From positions 186,001-250,000 of IMG/VR virus record IMGVR_UViG_3300042430_002694: a DNA stretch of 64,000 bases. The stretch is one strand, 5' to 3'. The position numbers and the translations under genes were made by a program. How positions within the stretch are numbered: position 1 is the stretch's first letter; every line of letters starts with the position of its first letter. The notes under the pieces are model-generated. The model saw only the letters and a list, made by a program, of their open reading frames with translations. It had not been told where the DNA came from and ran no database searches. Origin of the DNA: a virus. This document shows, one piece after another, positions 31,117 through 38,823 of the stretch.

Positions 31117-31986
31117 ATGGCGACTACTCCATTTGCATACAACCCATCGCAAGCTACAATCTCAGGAGCTACTAATTTAGTAAATCTTGCAATAGGCGAG
31201 TCTGCTCAAGACTATTCAGCTCAGCCAGGCGGAGTTACTTGGTGGATGGGACCTGAAGATACAACCGGTTACTTAATTTGTAGACCTGTACCTGCAGGTA
31301 ATCAGCCAACTCAATTAGGCGCAATCGGAACAGTTCGATTTGCCAGAAGTGCAGCTAAAACCGATCAATCTTTTCTAGACCTGGCGAATTATTTAAAGAG
31401 GGACTTGGGAGGATCTCCTAATTTAGCTAGCGCATCGGCTGCTCTTACTTGGTTAAATTCAAATGGATTTTGGACTTCATGGGTTCAGCCTTACGTTGCA
31501 GGTTTATATAAAACTACATACTCTGGGTATTTTGCAGATAATGTCAGTTTCTTTGCAACCGCAACGCCTCAAACATTCGGAGCAAATCCAGCTACTTCAG
31601 TACAAACTACTGTAATTACTGAACCGGGAACAGACGATGGATCAGATTTTAGTTGCCAATGGTTAGGTTATTTCAAACCAGCTACTACTGAAACTTATAC
31701 ATTTTACACATCAAGTGATGATGCATCGTATATGTGGATAGGTGCAAATGCTCAGACCGGTTTCACTACAACAAATGCAACGGTTAATAATGGTGGATTA
31801 CATGGGCCGGTAGAAGCATCAGGTACAGCATCATTAACGGCCGGCGCGTATTATCCGGTCCGAATTCAATTTGGCGAACGCGGTGGAGGTGATGTACTAA
31901 CATTTAACTACTCAACTCCGACTATCACTAAAACGACTAATGTAACCGGATTAGTTTTCTATAATTCATCTACTAATAACTTCTAA
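31117..31986 (+). CDS. PA14-domain protein, probable virion or adhesion protein
   Basis: A 289-aa protein. An N-terminal region (about 1-125) without known motif contains GTVRFARSAAKTDQSFLDLAN. A C-terminal PA14/GLEYA-type carbohydrate-binding domain spans about 130-285, with TETYTFYTSSDDASYMWIG and later GGLHGP and GAYYPVRIQFGERGGGD. No signal peptide. A late-like promoter supports virion location; such domains on tail fibres bind host glycans. The host-binding role is inferred. Confidence 0.7.
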   Translation: MATTPFAYNPSQATISGATNLVNLAIGESAQDYSAQPGGVTWWMGPEDTTGYLICRPVPAGNQPTQLGAIGTVRFARSAAKTDQSFLDLANYLKRDLGGSPNLASASAALTWLNSNGFWTSWVQPYVAGLYKTTYSGYFADNVSFFATATPQTFGANPATSVQTTVITEPGTDDGSDFSCQWLGYFKPATTETYTFYTSSDDASYMWIGANAQTGFTTTNATVNNGGLHGPVEASGTASLTAGAYYPVRIQFGERGGGDVLTFNYSTPTITKTTNVTGLVFYNSSTNNF

Positions 31987-32003
31987 TTGTCTATTCATAT
32001 TGG

Positions 32004-32009
32004 TATATT
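32004..32009 (+). promoter_or_regulatory. Promoter box predicting a leaderless mRNA
   Basis: TGGTATATTA; TATATT ends exactly 6 nt before ATG 32016 (TGn extended -10). Confidence 0.5.
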
Positions 32010-32015
32010 AATACC

Positions 32016-32681
32016 ATGATGAATGAATTTCAAAAGTACGCAATGAGCGAGCACGGGGTGTCCTCATTGAAATTAGATTATTACGGTAAACAAGTTGAGT
32101 CATCGATGACTCCTTATATTTTAGAGGAACGTGAAATGCGAGTTACTCAAATGGATATTTTCTCCAGATTAATGAGGGATCGTATTCTATGGGTCGCTGG
32201 ACCAGTAAACGACTACATGTCAACTATTGTACAGGCTCAGTTAATGTTCCTAGATTCTGTTGATAATTCAGATATCACAATGCACGTTGACTCTCCAGGA
32301 GGATCGGTTAAGTCTGGTCTATCAATGGTCGACGTAATGGACTATATCAAAGCCGATATCCGAACCGTAAATACTGGCATGGCCGCATCGATGGGATCAG
32401 TGCTATTGGGCGCAGGAACAAAAGGCAAACGTAGTTCCCTAAGACACTCAACCACAATGCTGCACCAATCGTCTGGCGGTTTTAGCGGCAATATTCAGGA
32501 TGCTGAAGTTGACTGGGCTGAATGGCAAAAAGTCAATCATGAACTTTTCGTTCTACTTGGTAAATACTGTGGTAAGAAAGCTGACCAAGTAAAGAAGGAT
32601 GCAACCAGAGATTTCTGGTTAAATGCTGAAGAGGCAGTTAAGTACGGAATTATAGATCAAGTAATCACAAAGAAACCTTAA
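32016..32681 (+). CDS. clpP: ClpP-family serine protease
   Basis: A 221-aa protein. DSPGGSVKSGL forms the oxyanion-loop region, GMAASMGSVLL places the nucleophile Ser at about residue 125, and TMLHQSSGG the catalytic His at about 150. Length and order match cytoplasmic ClpP. In phages ClpP relatives may serve as prohead proteases or as proteolytic partners of Clp ATPases; a ClpC-like ATPase with a ClpP-docking loop lies at 58281. It is the best visible candidate for a protease that would process the tagged proteins, though T4 uses an unrelated one. Confidence 0.85.
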   Translation: MMNEFQKYAMSEHGVSSLKLDYYGKQVESSMTPYILEEREMRVTQMDIFSRLMRDRILWVAGPVNDYMSTIVQAQLMFLDSVDNSDITMHVDSPGGSVKSGLSMVDVMDYIKADIRTVNTGMAASMGSVLLGAGTKGKRSSLRHSTTMLHQSSGGFSGNIQDAEVDWAEWQKVNHELFVLLGKYCGKKADQVKKDATRDFWLNAEEAVKYGIIDQVITKKP

Positions 32682-32682
32682 T

Positions 32683-33099
32683 ATGAATAGAGTCTTAATT
32701 CTCCTACGTGGAGTTCCTGGTGCAGGTAAATCAACTGTTGCCAATTCAATATGGAATGAGTATGCCGTTTGCGAAGCTGACAAGTATTTTCACAACAAGG
32801 AAACTGGTGCATACGAATTTGATGTTACTAAACTGAAGGATGCACATGAATGGTGTAGATCCCAGGTCGAGACCAGAATGAAAGACAGTCTGGTGAATCC
32901 ACAATTTTACCCAGAGATTGTTGTCTCAAACACATTCACCCAAGAGTGGGAGATGCAGGCATACTTCGATCTTGCAAAACAATACGATTACCGAGTAGTT
33001 TCTCTAATCGTTGAGAACCGTCATGGTGGAGAGAACGTGCATGGAGTACCAGCAGATAAGGTACAAGCAATGAGGGATCGTTTCCAAATTAAATTATGA
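32683..33099 (+). CDS. P-loop kinase (polynucleotide/AAA_33-type)
   Basis: A 138-aa protein beginning with a Walker A motif, LRGVPGAGKSTVAN, and a DKYF strand typical of the AAA_33/T4 polynucleotide-kinase N-terminal kinase group. No phosphatase domain follows. It could 5'-phosphorylate RNA or DNA ends ahead of the ligase at 41650. It lies 1 nt after clpP and overlaps the next gene by 4 nt. Confidence 0.7.
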   Translation: MNRVLILLRGVPGAGKSTVANSIWNEYAVCEADKYFHNKETGAYEFDVTKLKDAHEWCRSQVETRMKDSLVNPQFYPEIVVSNTFTQEWEMQAYFDLAKQYDYRVVSLIVENRHGGENVHGVPADKVQAMRDRFQIKL

Positions 33100-33299
33100 T
33101 AAAAACCGAGTCCTTTCTGGAGTATAGGATTACTTACTCATGTCCGTTGACTGGCATGACTGGTGTGTGCTTCTGTAAGTGGTATGAGAAACTTAATGAG
33201 GTAATTAATATTTTTAAAATACCAAGTGAGTTTAAGCTGGAAGGATTTGACGGACTCAATTGGAAACTTATTAACAATAGCGTGCCAATTTTGGTATAA
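33096..33299 (+). CDS. Unknown 67-aa protein
   Basis: ATG overlaps the kinase stop (ATGA). The sequence has two Cys-containing hydrophobic stretches (TYSCPLTGMTGVCFCKWYE). No assigned function; its stop lies inside the next promoter region. Confidence 0.5.
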   Translation: MIKTESFLEYRITYSCPLTGMTGVCFCKWYEKLNEVINIFKIPSEFKLEGFDGLNWKLINNSVPILV

Positions 33300-33300
33300 T
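33295..33300 (+). promoter_or_regulatory. TATAAT-type promoter box
   Basis: TTTTGGTATAATAAT (TGn extended -10), 27 nt before ATG 33328. Confidence 0.5.
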
Positions 33301-33327
33301 AATATAAACCTTAAACATATAAAAGTT

Positions 33328-33663
33328 ATGGACAAAAAACAAGTAATGCAAACGATCCTAGATAAATTAGGAAAGTTGAGCAAAAAATTGGGCAACTTAA
33401 TGATTTTAGCATTAGCTCTAGTTGCAGGCTTCTTTATTGGTTATTACTACTGGATGGTAACAAATAAAACCGCAAAAACTGAATGGGAAAATATTAAACC
33501 CCTATCAGAAACATCGGTTGCAATCAATGAGCGAAATGAATTGCTTGTAATCGACCGAAAATCTGGAATCTATTCAATTTATCAGGATTCAATCGGTATC
33601 GTTATTTTTAACCTGTATGCCAATCGCATCTACAAACAAGTGGCACCAGCTGCTCAACAATAA
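33328..33663 (+). CDS. Single-pass membrane protein, 111 aa
   Basis: ATG 33328 is chosen because it follows the promoter box; an upstream in-frame ATG at 33226 lies before it. One transmembrane helix (about residues 23-42, LMILALALVAGFFIGYYYW), then a soluble domain. Precedes the transglycosylase. Confidence 0.6.
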   Translation: MDKKQVMQTILDKLGKLSKKLGNLMILALALVAGFFIGYYYWMVTNKTAKTEWENIKPLSETSVAINERNELLVIDRKSGIYSIYQDSIGIVIFNLYANRIYKQVAPAAQQ

Positions 33664-33667
33664 AATC

Positions 33668-34183
33668 ATGTTCTCCGTAAAATCTCTAGTTGTTCTAATA
33701 TGCTTAGTAGTATTTGGCGCAACATGGGCTTACGAAATGCGTGAAAGGAAATCGAATGAATTGCCGGATGGGGTAATGAATATTCAAGATGCCCCTCCGT
33801 CAATTCAATTATACGACTACTTAAAGAAATACTCTGAACAATATGGAGTTCCTTTCAATATCGCGTATGGAGTGGCTCACAAAGAAACAGGTTATGATGG
33901 TCCATTTGATTGGAAATACAATCCACAATTAACTTCATCAGCCGCAGCGTATGGTGCAATGCAGATACAGGTTCCAACTGGCCAATCTGCATGGAAAGAC
34001 GTCAAGGTAACTAAACACATGCTGTTGACTGATCTTGAATTCAATGTCGAAACATCAATGCGAGTTCTTTCTAAATTAAAGAAGAGATTTGGCAGATGGG
34101 ATATTGCTCTTGGCTGTTATAACACTGGAAGACCTTTGGTAAACTCATACGCAATCGCAATCATAAACACAAAGATAAATTAA
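33668..34183 (+). CDS. Lytic transglycosylase (SLT domain) with N-terminal anchor
   Basis: A 171-aa protein from ATG 33668 (MFSVKSLVVLICLVVFG, signal anchor). The SLT lysozyme-like fold shows GVAHKETGYDG with catalytic Glu, AAYGAMQIQ and ALGCYNTG motifs in order. It cuts peptidoglycan in the periplasm, so it may act in lysis, in entry or in wall access. The start at 33617 is rejected because it lies inside the previous gene. Confidence 0.85.
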   Translation: MFSVKSLVVLICLVVFGATWAYEMRERKSNELPDGVMNIQDAPPSIQLYDYLKKYSEQYGVPFNIAYGVAHKETGYDGPFDWKYNPQLTSSAAAYGAMQIQVPTGQSAWKDVKVTKHMLLTDLEFNVETSMRVLSKLKKRFGRWDIALGCYNTGRPLVNSYAIAIINTKIN

Positions 34184-34185
34184 TA

Positions 34186-34458
34186 ATGGCAGACTTTTGT
34201 AATAAATGCGCAGACGAAATGTTCGGCGAAGATGCTTCACCGGATATTCAAGTTGAATCAATTGCAACTGGCCTTGAACCGGGATATTACATGCCAGTTC
34301 TATGCGAAGGTTGCGTAATGAGAATGATCGTCAAAGAAGAAGACGGCACAGTTAAAATTGGATACGATCCGCTTGACGACAGTGACGAATTTGTATTTGA
34401 AACTCTTGAAGAGTACTTACGTAAAGACTCTTCCCTTAACCGTGAACCCCTCCGTTGA
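34186..34458 (+). CDS. Small Cys-motif protein, 90 aa
   Basis: CNKCADEMFG near the N-terminus and CEGC near residue 45 suggest a zinc-binding knuckle pair of the kind seen in small phage proteins. It is acidic toward the C-terminus. A terminator follows. Confidence 0.6.
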   Translation: MADFCNKCADEMFGEDASPDIQVESIATGLEPGYYMPVLCEGCVMRMIVKEEDGTVKIGYDPLDDSDEFVFETLEEYLRKDSSLNREPLR

Positions 34459-34474
34459 TAGTATCGGCGGACCG

Positions 34475-34507
34475 ACGGCCTCCGATTGGAGGCCGTTTAT
34501 TTTTTCG
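34475..34507 (+). terminator. Rho-independent terminator
   Basis: ACGGCCTCC-GATT-GGAGGCCGT followed by TTATTTTTTC. Confidence 0.9.
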
Positions 34508-34511
34508 ATAG

Positions 34512-34517
34512 TATAAT
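34512..34517 (+). promoter_or_regulatory. TATAAT-type promoter box
   Basis: GATAGTATAATAAC directly after the terminator and 15 nt before ATG 34533; starts the next operon. Confidence 0.55.
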
Positions 34518-34532
34518 AACTAAAAATATAAA

Positions 34533-34787
34533 ATGACTGAGTTAGAAAAATTTCAAATAGTAAATTCTTGCGAAACTCCTAAGGAGTTAGCTGATACGCT
34601 AATAAAATTAGCAGATCCTGAAACTGGCAGAATCCAAGGCAGACTTAAAAGCTTTGATGCAAAGAGAATGTCTATATGCATCGGCCCAGTAATCTACGAA
34701 GGAGCTCCTGCTAATTTATTAACAAGAGAGTTTGGGATTCGACAACAAGCTCTCTATATTAGGTACTGTATACAAAACGGAATATAA
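34533..34787 (+). CDS. Unknown 84-aa protein
   Basis: First gene of a five-gene operon leading to the PRPP synthetase-like gene. Soluble, helix-rich N-terminus (ELEKFQIVNSCETPKELAD). Overlaps the next start (TAATG). No family recognised. Confidence 0.55.
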   Translation: MTELEKFQIVNSCETPKELADTLIKLADPETGRIQGRLKSFDAKRMSICIGPVIYEGAPANLLTREFGIRQQALYIRYCIQNGI

Positions 34788-35041
34788 TGAAAGTATTAAG
34801 ACCTGAAGTACAAGCTTGCCTAAAATCAGTCCTACCTGGCAAGCATGGAATAACTGACCTAATGGATGACATGATGATCTCCAGCTTTAACATAACTGAC
34901 GATGAGTTTGATTTCATTTGCGAAAATGCAGAAGAGTCCGAATTAAACGCAATCGTTTTACCGGACGGCGCCTCGTTTTCTAAAAGACGAAAAGCGATCG
35001 AAATCCGAAATAAGTACCTTGAACTTTTTAACAATCAATAA
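34787..35041 (+). CDS. Unknown 84-aa protein
   Basis: Translationally coupled to the preceding gene. Contains ITDDEFDFICENAEESELNA, an acidic helical segment. Function unknown. Confidence 0.55.
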   Translation: MKVLRPEVQACLKSVLPGKHGITDLMDDMMISSFNITDDEFDFICENAEESELNAIVLPDGASFSKRRKAIEIRNKYLELFNNQ

Positions 35042-35043
35042 AA

Positions 35044-35430
35044 ATGAGAGACGTAAACATGGACGGCATTACACCAAATGAGTACATCTCAAAAGCTCTG
35101 GTGCAGTTACGTAATTTTAAACAGGCTGCTCTGCTTGAAAGATCTTTACTTACGACTAAACATGTTGTTAGTGAAGAACTTAAGTCAGCCAATCCGCAGT
35201 TAGATATTGATAAGATGGTAAGTGCTCAGCTGATGCAGAAAGTCGCAAAGCACATGATTGACGAGTTTGAAGATCAGATAACAACAGAACCTCATCCAAT
35301 CATTGGAGGCGAGACCTTATACACGTTTCAGGTAATGGTACTACCGACCGACGACTTAAAACATATTGTAGAATATTGCATTCGCCAAATCCCTGAGGAA
35401 ATCTTGAGTAAAATAAAAAAAGGAGAATAA
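35044..35430 (+). CDS. Unknown 128-aa protein
   Basis: Starts 2 nt after the previous stop; ATG 35059 is an alternative. Helical, with an amphipathic N-terminal half (SKALVQLRNFKQAALLERSL). Ends KIKKGE; the stop is followed by the next ATG within 2 nt. Confidence 0.55.
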   Translation: MRDVNMDGITPNEYISKALVQLRNFKQAALLERSLLTTKHVVSEELKSANPQLDIDKMVSAQLMQKVAKHMIDEFEDQITTEPHPIIGGETLYTFQVMVLPTDDLKHIVEYCIRQIPEEILSKIKKGE

Positions 35431-35432
35431 CT

Positions 35433-35981
35433 ATGACAACTGTAGATAAAATTAAGAGCCTAATTTCAGCAATTTCAAAAAGAGGAATTGGCCATACTGA
35501 GCTAATGAGGCAAGGAACTAATCACTACGATCGACCCTTTGCTATTGTTGCAAATACAATGGACTCCGCAAAGCGATTGGCCGGCGAGTCTGACCTCGCT
35601 ACACCAGTTACGATAAGTAATATTGATCACTTAATAGGATCAGATTTGCCAGTTGCAATAGATCATTACCAAGTTCAGCAATTACTACAGTCAGCTCTAA
35701 TTGAGATTTCCGATAGAGATTTTAAATTACAGAGAGCAATGACCATCCAGGAAAAGATGATGACACTTGTTGAATTGTATCAGAAGAGAGCTCATGAAAT
35801 TGAGTCAATTAGTTCAGATCTATTGGCATGTAATTGGTGGGACGTTAAGAAGATTATCTCTACTGAACGTAAGCTTCATAAAGCAATCTTAAAATACAAT
35901 ACTGAATACGATGGTATTGCCCAAACGTTTGACACCTTAACTAAAATAGCAAAACATACACATGAGACTACTAACTCTTAA
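35433..35981 (+). CDS. Unknown 182-aa helical protein
   Basis: Mostly helical with a probable coiled coil (about 95-150, IQEKMMTLVELYQKRAHEIE). Overlaps the PRPP synthetase-like gene by 20 nt, so it is probably coregulated with it. No known family. Confidence 0.55.
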   Translation: MTTVDKIKSLISAISKRGIGHTELMRQGTNHYDRPFAIVANTMDSAKRLAGESDLATPVTISNIDHLIGSDLPVAIDHYQVQQLLQSALIEISDRDFKLQRAMTIQEKMMTLVELYQKRAHEIESISSDLLACNWWDVKKIISTERKLHKAILKYNTEYDGIAQTFDTLTKIAKHTHETTNS

Positions 35982-36891
35982 TCTAGCAAATCCGGAAAAC
36001 GAAGGACGAGACCACTTTGAAAGAAGTGCATTCGTTGATTTCAAAGTTTCAAAGTTTGCTGACGGTCAACAGTCATTAACTCTAACTGGCGATATGCGTG
36101 GAAACTTAAGTTACCTACACGAAGCTGATGTCGTAATAAAATCTAGACTAAATAACTTCAAGGATCTTGAGTTAATTATCTGTGCAAATCAGGCTCTTCG
36201 CGAATGTGGAGTCGCGACAGTTTCCCTGTATGTTCCCTATTTCTTGGGAGCACGTAGTGACCGTAAATTCTCAGAAGGTTCTTCAAATTACCTAAAGACC
36301 GTTATTTGCCCAATCATTAATTCTCAGAAATTTGAATCTGTGCAGGTTCTGGATCCTCACTCTGATGTATTGGAAGCCTGTCTCAATAATTTCCAAAAAG
36401 TATCTAATTACTTACTCGTTAAGTACGCGCTTACTGATATTGATAACACGAATCAGGCAAGAGAGAATATTGTTCTTGTTTCTCCAGACGCAGGTGCTCT
36501 AAGGAAAATTTACAAAGTCGCTGACTGGTTTGACTTAAATGAGGTGGTGACTGCGGTAAAGCACAGAGATCCAAAAACCAGTAAAATCACTCACACCGAT
36601 ATTTCCTTAAAACCATTAGTGCATGAGTACGGCAAGAAATTCGTTATCGTGGACGATATTTGCGATAGTGCTGGAACTTCAATTGAATTAGCAAAAGCAA
36701 TCAAGGAGAGAACTCAAGATTCGAAAATATACTTGATAGCGACCCATGGAATTTTCAGTTCAGGATTATTTGATCTTTCTGCATACTTCGAAAAAGTTTA
36801 CTGTACAAATTCAGTACAGGATATTAAAGCTGACGAGTACTCTGACTACACAGTTAGCGCAGATTTCGTAAAACAATTTAACTTATTTTAG
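35962..36891 (+). CDS. Ribose-phosphate pyrophosphokinase-like enzyme
   Basis: A 309-aa protein with PRPP-synthetase motifs: VPYFLGARSDRKFSEG (catalytic flexible-loop/Mg region, about 92-107), LDPHSD (about 130), SPDAGALRK (about 174) and the PRPP-binding loop VIVDDICDSAGTS (about 230-242). It transfers pyrophosphate from ATP to ribose-5-phosphate or, in the phage Adps branch, to ADP-ribose for NAD+ rebuilding. Phage copies often pair with a NAMPT-type gene, which is not seen in this window. It ends the operon begun at 34533. Confidence 0.85.
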   Translation: MRLLTLNLANPENEGRDHFERSAFVDFKVSKFADGQQSLTLTGDMRGNLSYLHEADVVIKSRLNNFKDLELIICANQALRECGVATVSLYVPYFLGARSDRKFSEGSSNYLKTVICPIINSQKFESVQVLDPHSDVLEACLNNFQKVSNYLLVKYALTDIDNTNQARENIVLVSPDAGALRKIYKVADWFDLNEVVTAVKHRDPKTSKITHTDISLKPLVHEYGKKFVIVDDICDSAGTSIELAKAIKERTQDSKIYLIATHGIFSSGLFDLSAYFEKVYCTNSVQDIKADEYSDYTVSADFVKQFNLF

Positions 36892-36913
36892 TAACATAAA
36901 AAACCCATAAATT

Positions 36914-37180
36914 ATGATAGGTATAACTACCCTCCTTATTACAACAGTGGCAGCCTTTGTTCTATTTGTTGTGCTAGGCTTGGCACTAGGCAACAGACGC
37001 GATAGAATTGCAGCAGAGCACTATATGAAATCGCTTGACGAATTTAAAAGAGCAAACAAAGAGGCGGAAGCCAACGGCGAACCTCTATTTTGTGAGTCTA
37101 CTAAAAAGCCAAGCGAGAATCTTTATCGCGAAGTACTAACTACGACTCAGTCCCCATCGAGCACAGATGACAACGATTAG
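36914..37180 (+). CDS. Single-pass membrane protein, 88 aa
   Basis: N-terminal transmembrane helix (about residues 4-26, TTLLITTVAAFVLFVVLGLAL), then a charged cytoplasmic or periplasmic tail. TAG stop. A terminator follows. Confidence 0.6.
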   Translation: MIGITTLLITTVAAFVLFVVLGLALGNRRDRIAAEHYMKSLDEFKRANKEAEANGEPLFCESTKKPSENLYREVLTTTQSPSSTDDND

Positions 37181-37221
37181 TACGGTGCCCAGTTTAAAAC
37201 TAGTCAACTATTAAAAATAAA

Positions 37222-37246
37222 AAGGAACCGACTAGGTTCCTTTTTT
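37222..37246 (+). terminator. Rho-independent terminator
   Basis: AAGGAACC-GACTA-GGTTCCTT then TTTTGG. Confidence 0.85.
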
Positions 37247-37248
37247 GG

Positions 37249-37254
37249 TAAATT
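37249..37254 (+). promoter_or_regulatory. Promoter box predicting a leaderless mRNA
   Basis: TAAATT right after a terminator; exactly 6 nt before ATG 37261. A weaker match to the hexamer than the others. Confidence 0.35.
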
Positions 37255-37260
37255 AGATTT

Positions 37261-37929
37261 ATGAAAATTACATTACAGCCTCATCAGCGAATATGGTTCA
37301 CGTCAGATACTCACTACAAACACTCAAATATTTGTAGAGGAACGTCTAATTGGCCGGCCGAGAGTAAGACCAGAGATTTCGATACCCTGGATAAAATGAA
37401 TGATACGATTGTTAACAATATCAATCACCTAGTCAGCGAAGACGATATTCTTTTCCACTTAGGAGACTGGTCGTTCGGAGGATTTGATAACATCCAGGAG
37501 TTCAGAGACAGGTTGCTCTGTAAGAACATTCATTTGGTTCTAGGTAATCACGACCAGCACATCGAGAATGACAAGGGAGGAGTCAAGGCTCTATTTGCAT
37601 CAGTGAATCATTACGTTAGACTGGAACTTACTGTTCCAAACGTGCCGAACGAAATAAATCCAGCGAAGACTATTAAGAAAACGTTTGTGCTATGTCATTA
37701 CCCAATCGCAAGTTGGCACGATATGAACCGTGGAGTAATTCAATTACATGGTCACGTTCACTTAGGCCCACACAATAAATTACATGCAGGTAAAGCAATG
37801 GACGTTGGCATGGACGGCAACTTCATGGACCCATATTCTCTTCAAGAAATCGCAAAGATTATGAGAGACCGTCCAGTTAAGTGTTTGGTTTTACCGAACG
37901 ATCACCATGAAACAAACGAAGGAAGATGA
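37261..37929 (+). CDS. Calcineurin-like phosphoesterase
   Basis: A 222-aa protein with blocks SDTHYKHSN, HLGDWSFGG, VLGNHDQH, CHYPI and LHGHVHLG. The H-K-H-x-N opening and C-H-Y-P block are common in phage and bacterial metallophosphoesterases of unknown substrate. Third such enzyme in the window (also 7094 and 23248). Its stop overlaps the next start. Confidence 0.85.
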   Translation: MKITLQPHQRIWFTSDTHYKHSNICRGTSNWPAESKTRDFDTLDKMNDTIVNNINHLVSEDDILFHLGDWSFGGFDNIQEFRDRLLCKNIHLVLGNHDQHIENDKGGVKALFASVNHYVRLELTVPNVPNEINPAKTIKKTFVLCHYPIASWHDMNRGVIQLHGHVHLGPHNKLHAGKAMDVGMDGNFMDPYSLQEIAKIMRDRPVKCLVLPNDHHETNEGR

Positions 37930-38363
37930 TACAGAATACACACAATAAAATCGGCGAGGGTAATCGACTCCTTGCGCAATTCATGGGAGGCACAATTGTC
38001 TCTAGTGAAACCTACGAAATGCCACACGGCTCAAACGGCAAAGGCGTCTTTGAAAAATGGGGTGGACTCTCTGGAATTCCCAGTCACGATCAGGAATTGG
38101 CTGCACTTGGAATATTTAGATATGAAACCTCATGGAGCTGGATTTTTCCAGTAATCGAAAAGATCGAGAGTCTTGGTTTCTGCGTCAGCATTCACCGTAG
38201 AGGAATTCAAATTATTAAGTACGACAAGGATCGAAGATTTGAAGCGACTGACCTAATTATCGATGAAGACTTCTTAGATGATTATTCTGGAGATGTTAAG
38301 CGAATTGCTGCATGGGACTGTTGCGTTTCTTTTGTTGACTGGTACACAAAGAGGAGCCAATAA
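37926..38363 (+). CDS. Unknown 145-aa protein
   Basis: Overlaps the phosphoesterase (ATGA) and the SET gene (TAATG), so all three are probably cotranslated. Has a conserved-looking SIHRRGIQIIKYDKDRRFEA strand region. Seen widely as unknown phage ORFs; no function assigned. Confidence 0.55.
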   Translation: MIQNTHNKIGEGNRLLAQFMGGTIVSSETYEMPHGSNGKGVFEKWGGLSGIPSHDQELAALGIFRYETSWSWIFPVIEKIESLGFCVSIHRRGIQIIKYDKDRRFEATDLIIDEDFLDDYSGDVKRIAAWDCCVSFVDWYTKRSQ

Positions 38364-38749
38364 TGGAATTAACGGGACCCTCTAAACTAGTAGTCGCATC
38401 CAGTCCAATACACGGACTTGGAGTATTCGCAACGCAATCTATTAGCCCAGGCGAGATTATTGAAGAATGTCATTTCATAACATTCGATGCGACATCAGAT
38501 GATCCTATTTTTAATGATTATCGATTCATAGTCGGCCGTTCTGAGAAATTAGGCTGCGTAGAGTATGGCGTTCTTCTTGGATTCGGAGGAATCTACAATC
38601 ACAGTGAAACTCCAAATATAAATTGGAGACATGATACTGAAAAGAATTGTTTTACGTTCTTTGCACTAGTCGATATTAATCCAGGAGACGAATTGTGCTC
38701 GTATTACGGAGGGCCTGAATATTGGAAATCAATTGGTATGGAAATTTAG
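38363..38749 (+). CDS. SET-domain protein
   Basis: A compact 128-aa SET domain: HGLGVFATQSISPGEIIEE (SAM-binding N motif), GGIYNHSETPN (knot motif N-H-S with catalytic neighbourhood) and NPGDELCSYYG (second half of the SAM/active site). SET enzymes methylate protein lysines. A phage copy could modify host or phage proteins; whether it is active, and on what, cannot be read here. Confidence 0.8.
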   Translation: MELTGPSKLVVASSPIHGLGVFATQSISPGEIIEECHFITFDATSDDPIFNDYRFIVGRSEKLGCVEYGVLLGFGGIYNHSETPNINWRHDTEKNCFTFFALVDINPGDELCSYYGGPEYWKSIGMEI

Positions 38750-38755
38750 TATAAT
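38750..38755 (+). promoter_or_regulatory. TATAAT-type promoter box
   Basis: TTTAGTATAATAAC, 68 nt upstream of the flotillin-like gene; the hexamer overlaps the SET stop region. Confidence 0.5.
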
Positions 38756-38823
38756 AACAAAGTAGTTAGCTAATCGGGCTAATGTAATCTCTATATTTTA
38801 ATAATTAATAAAAACAAAAAAAA

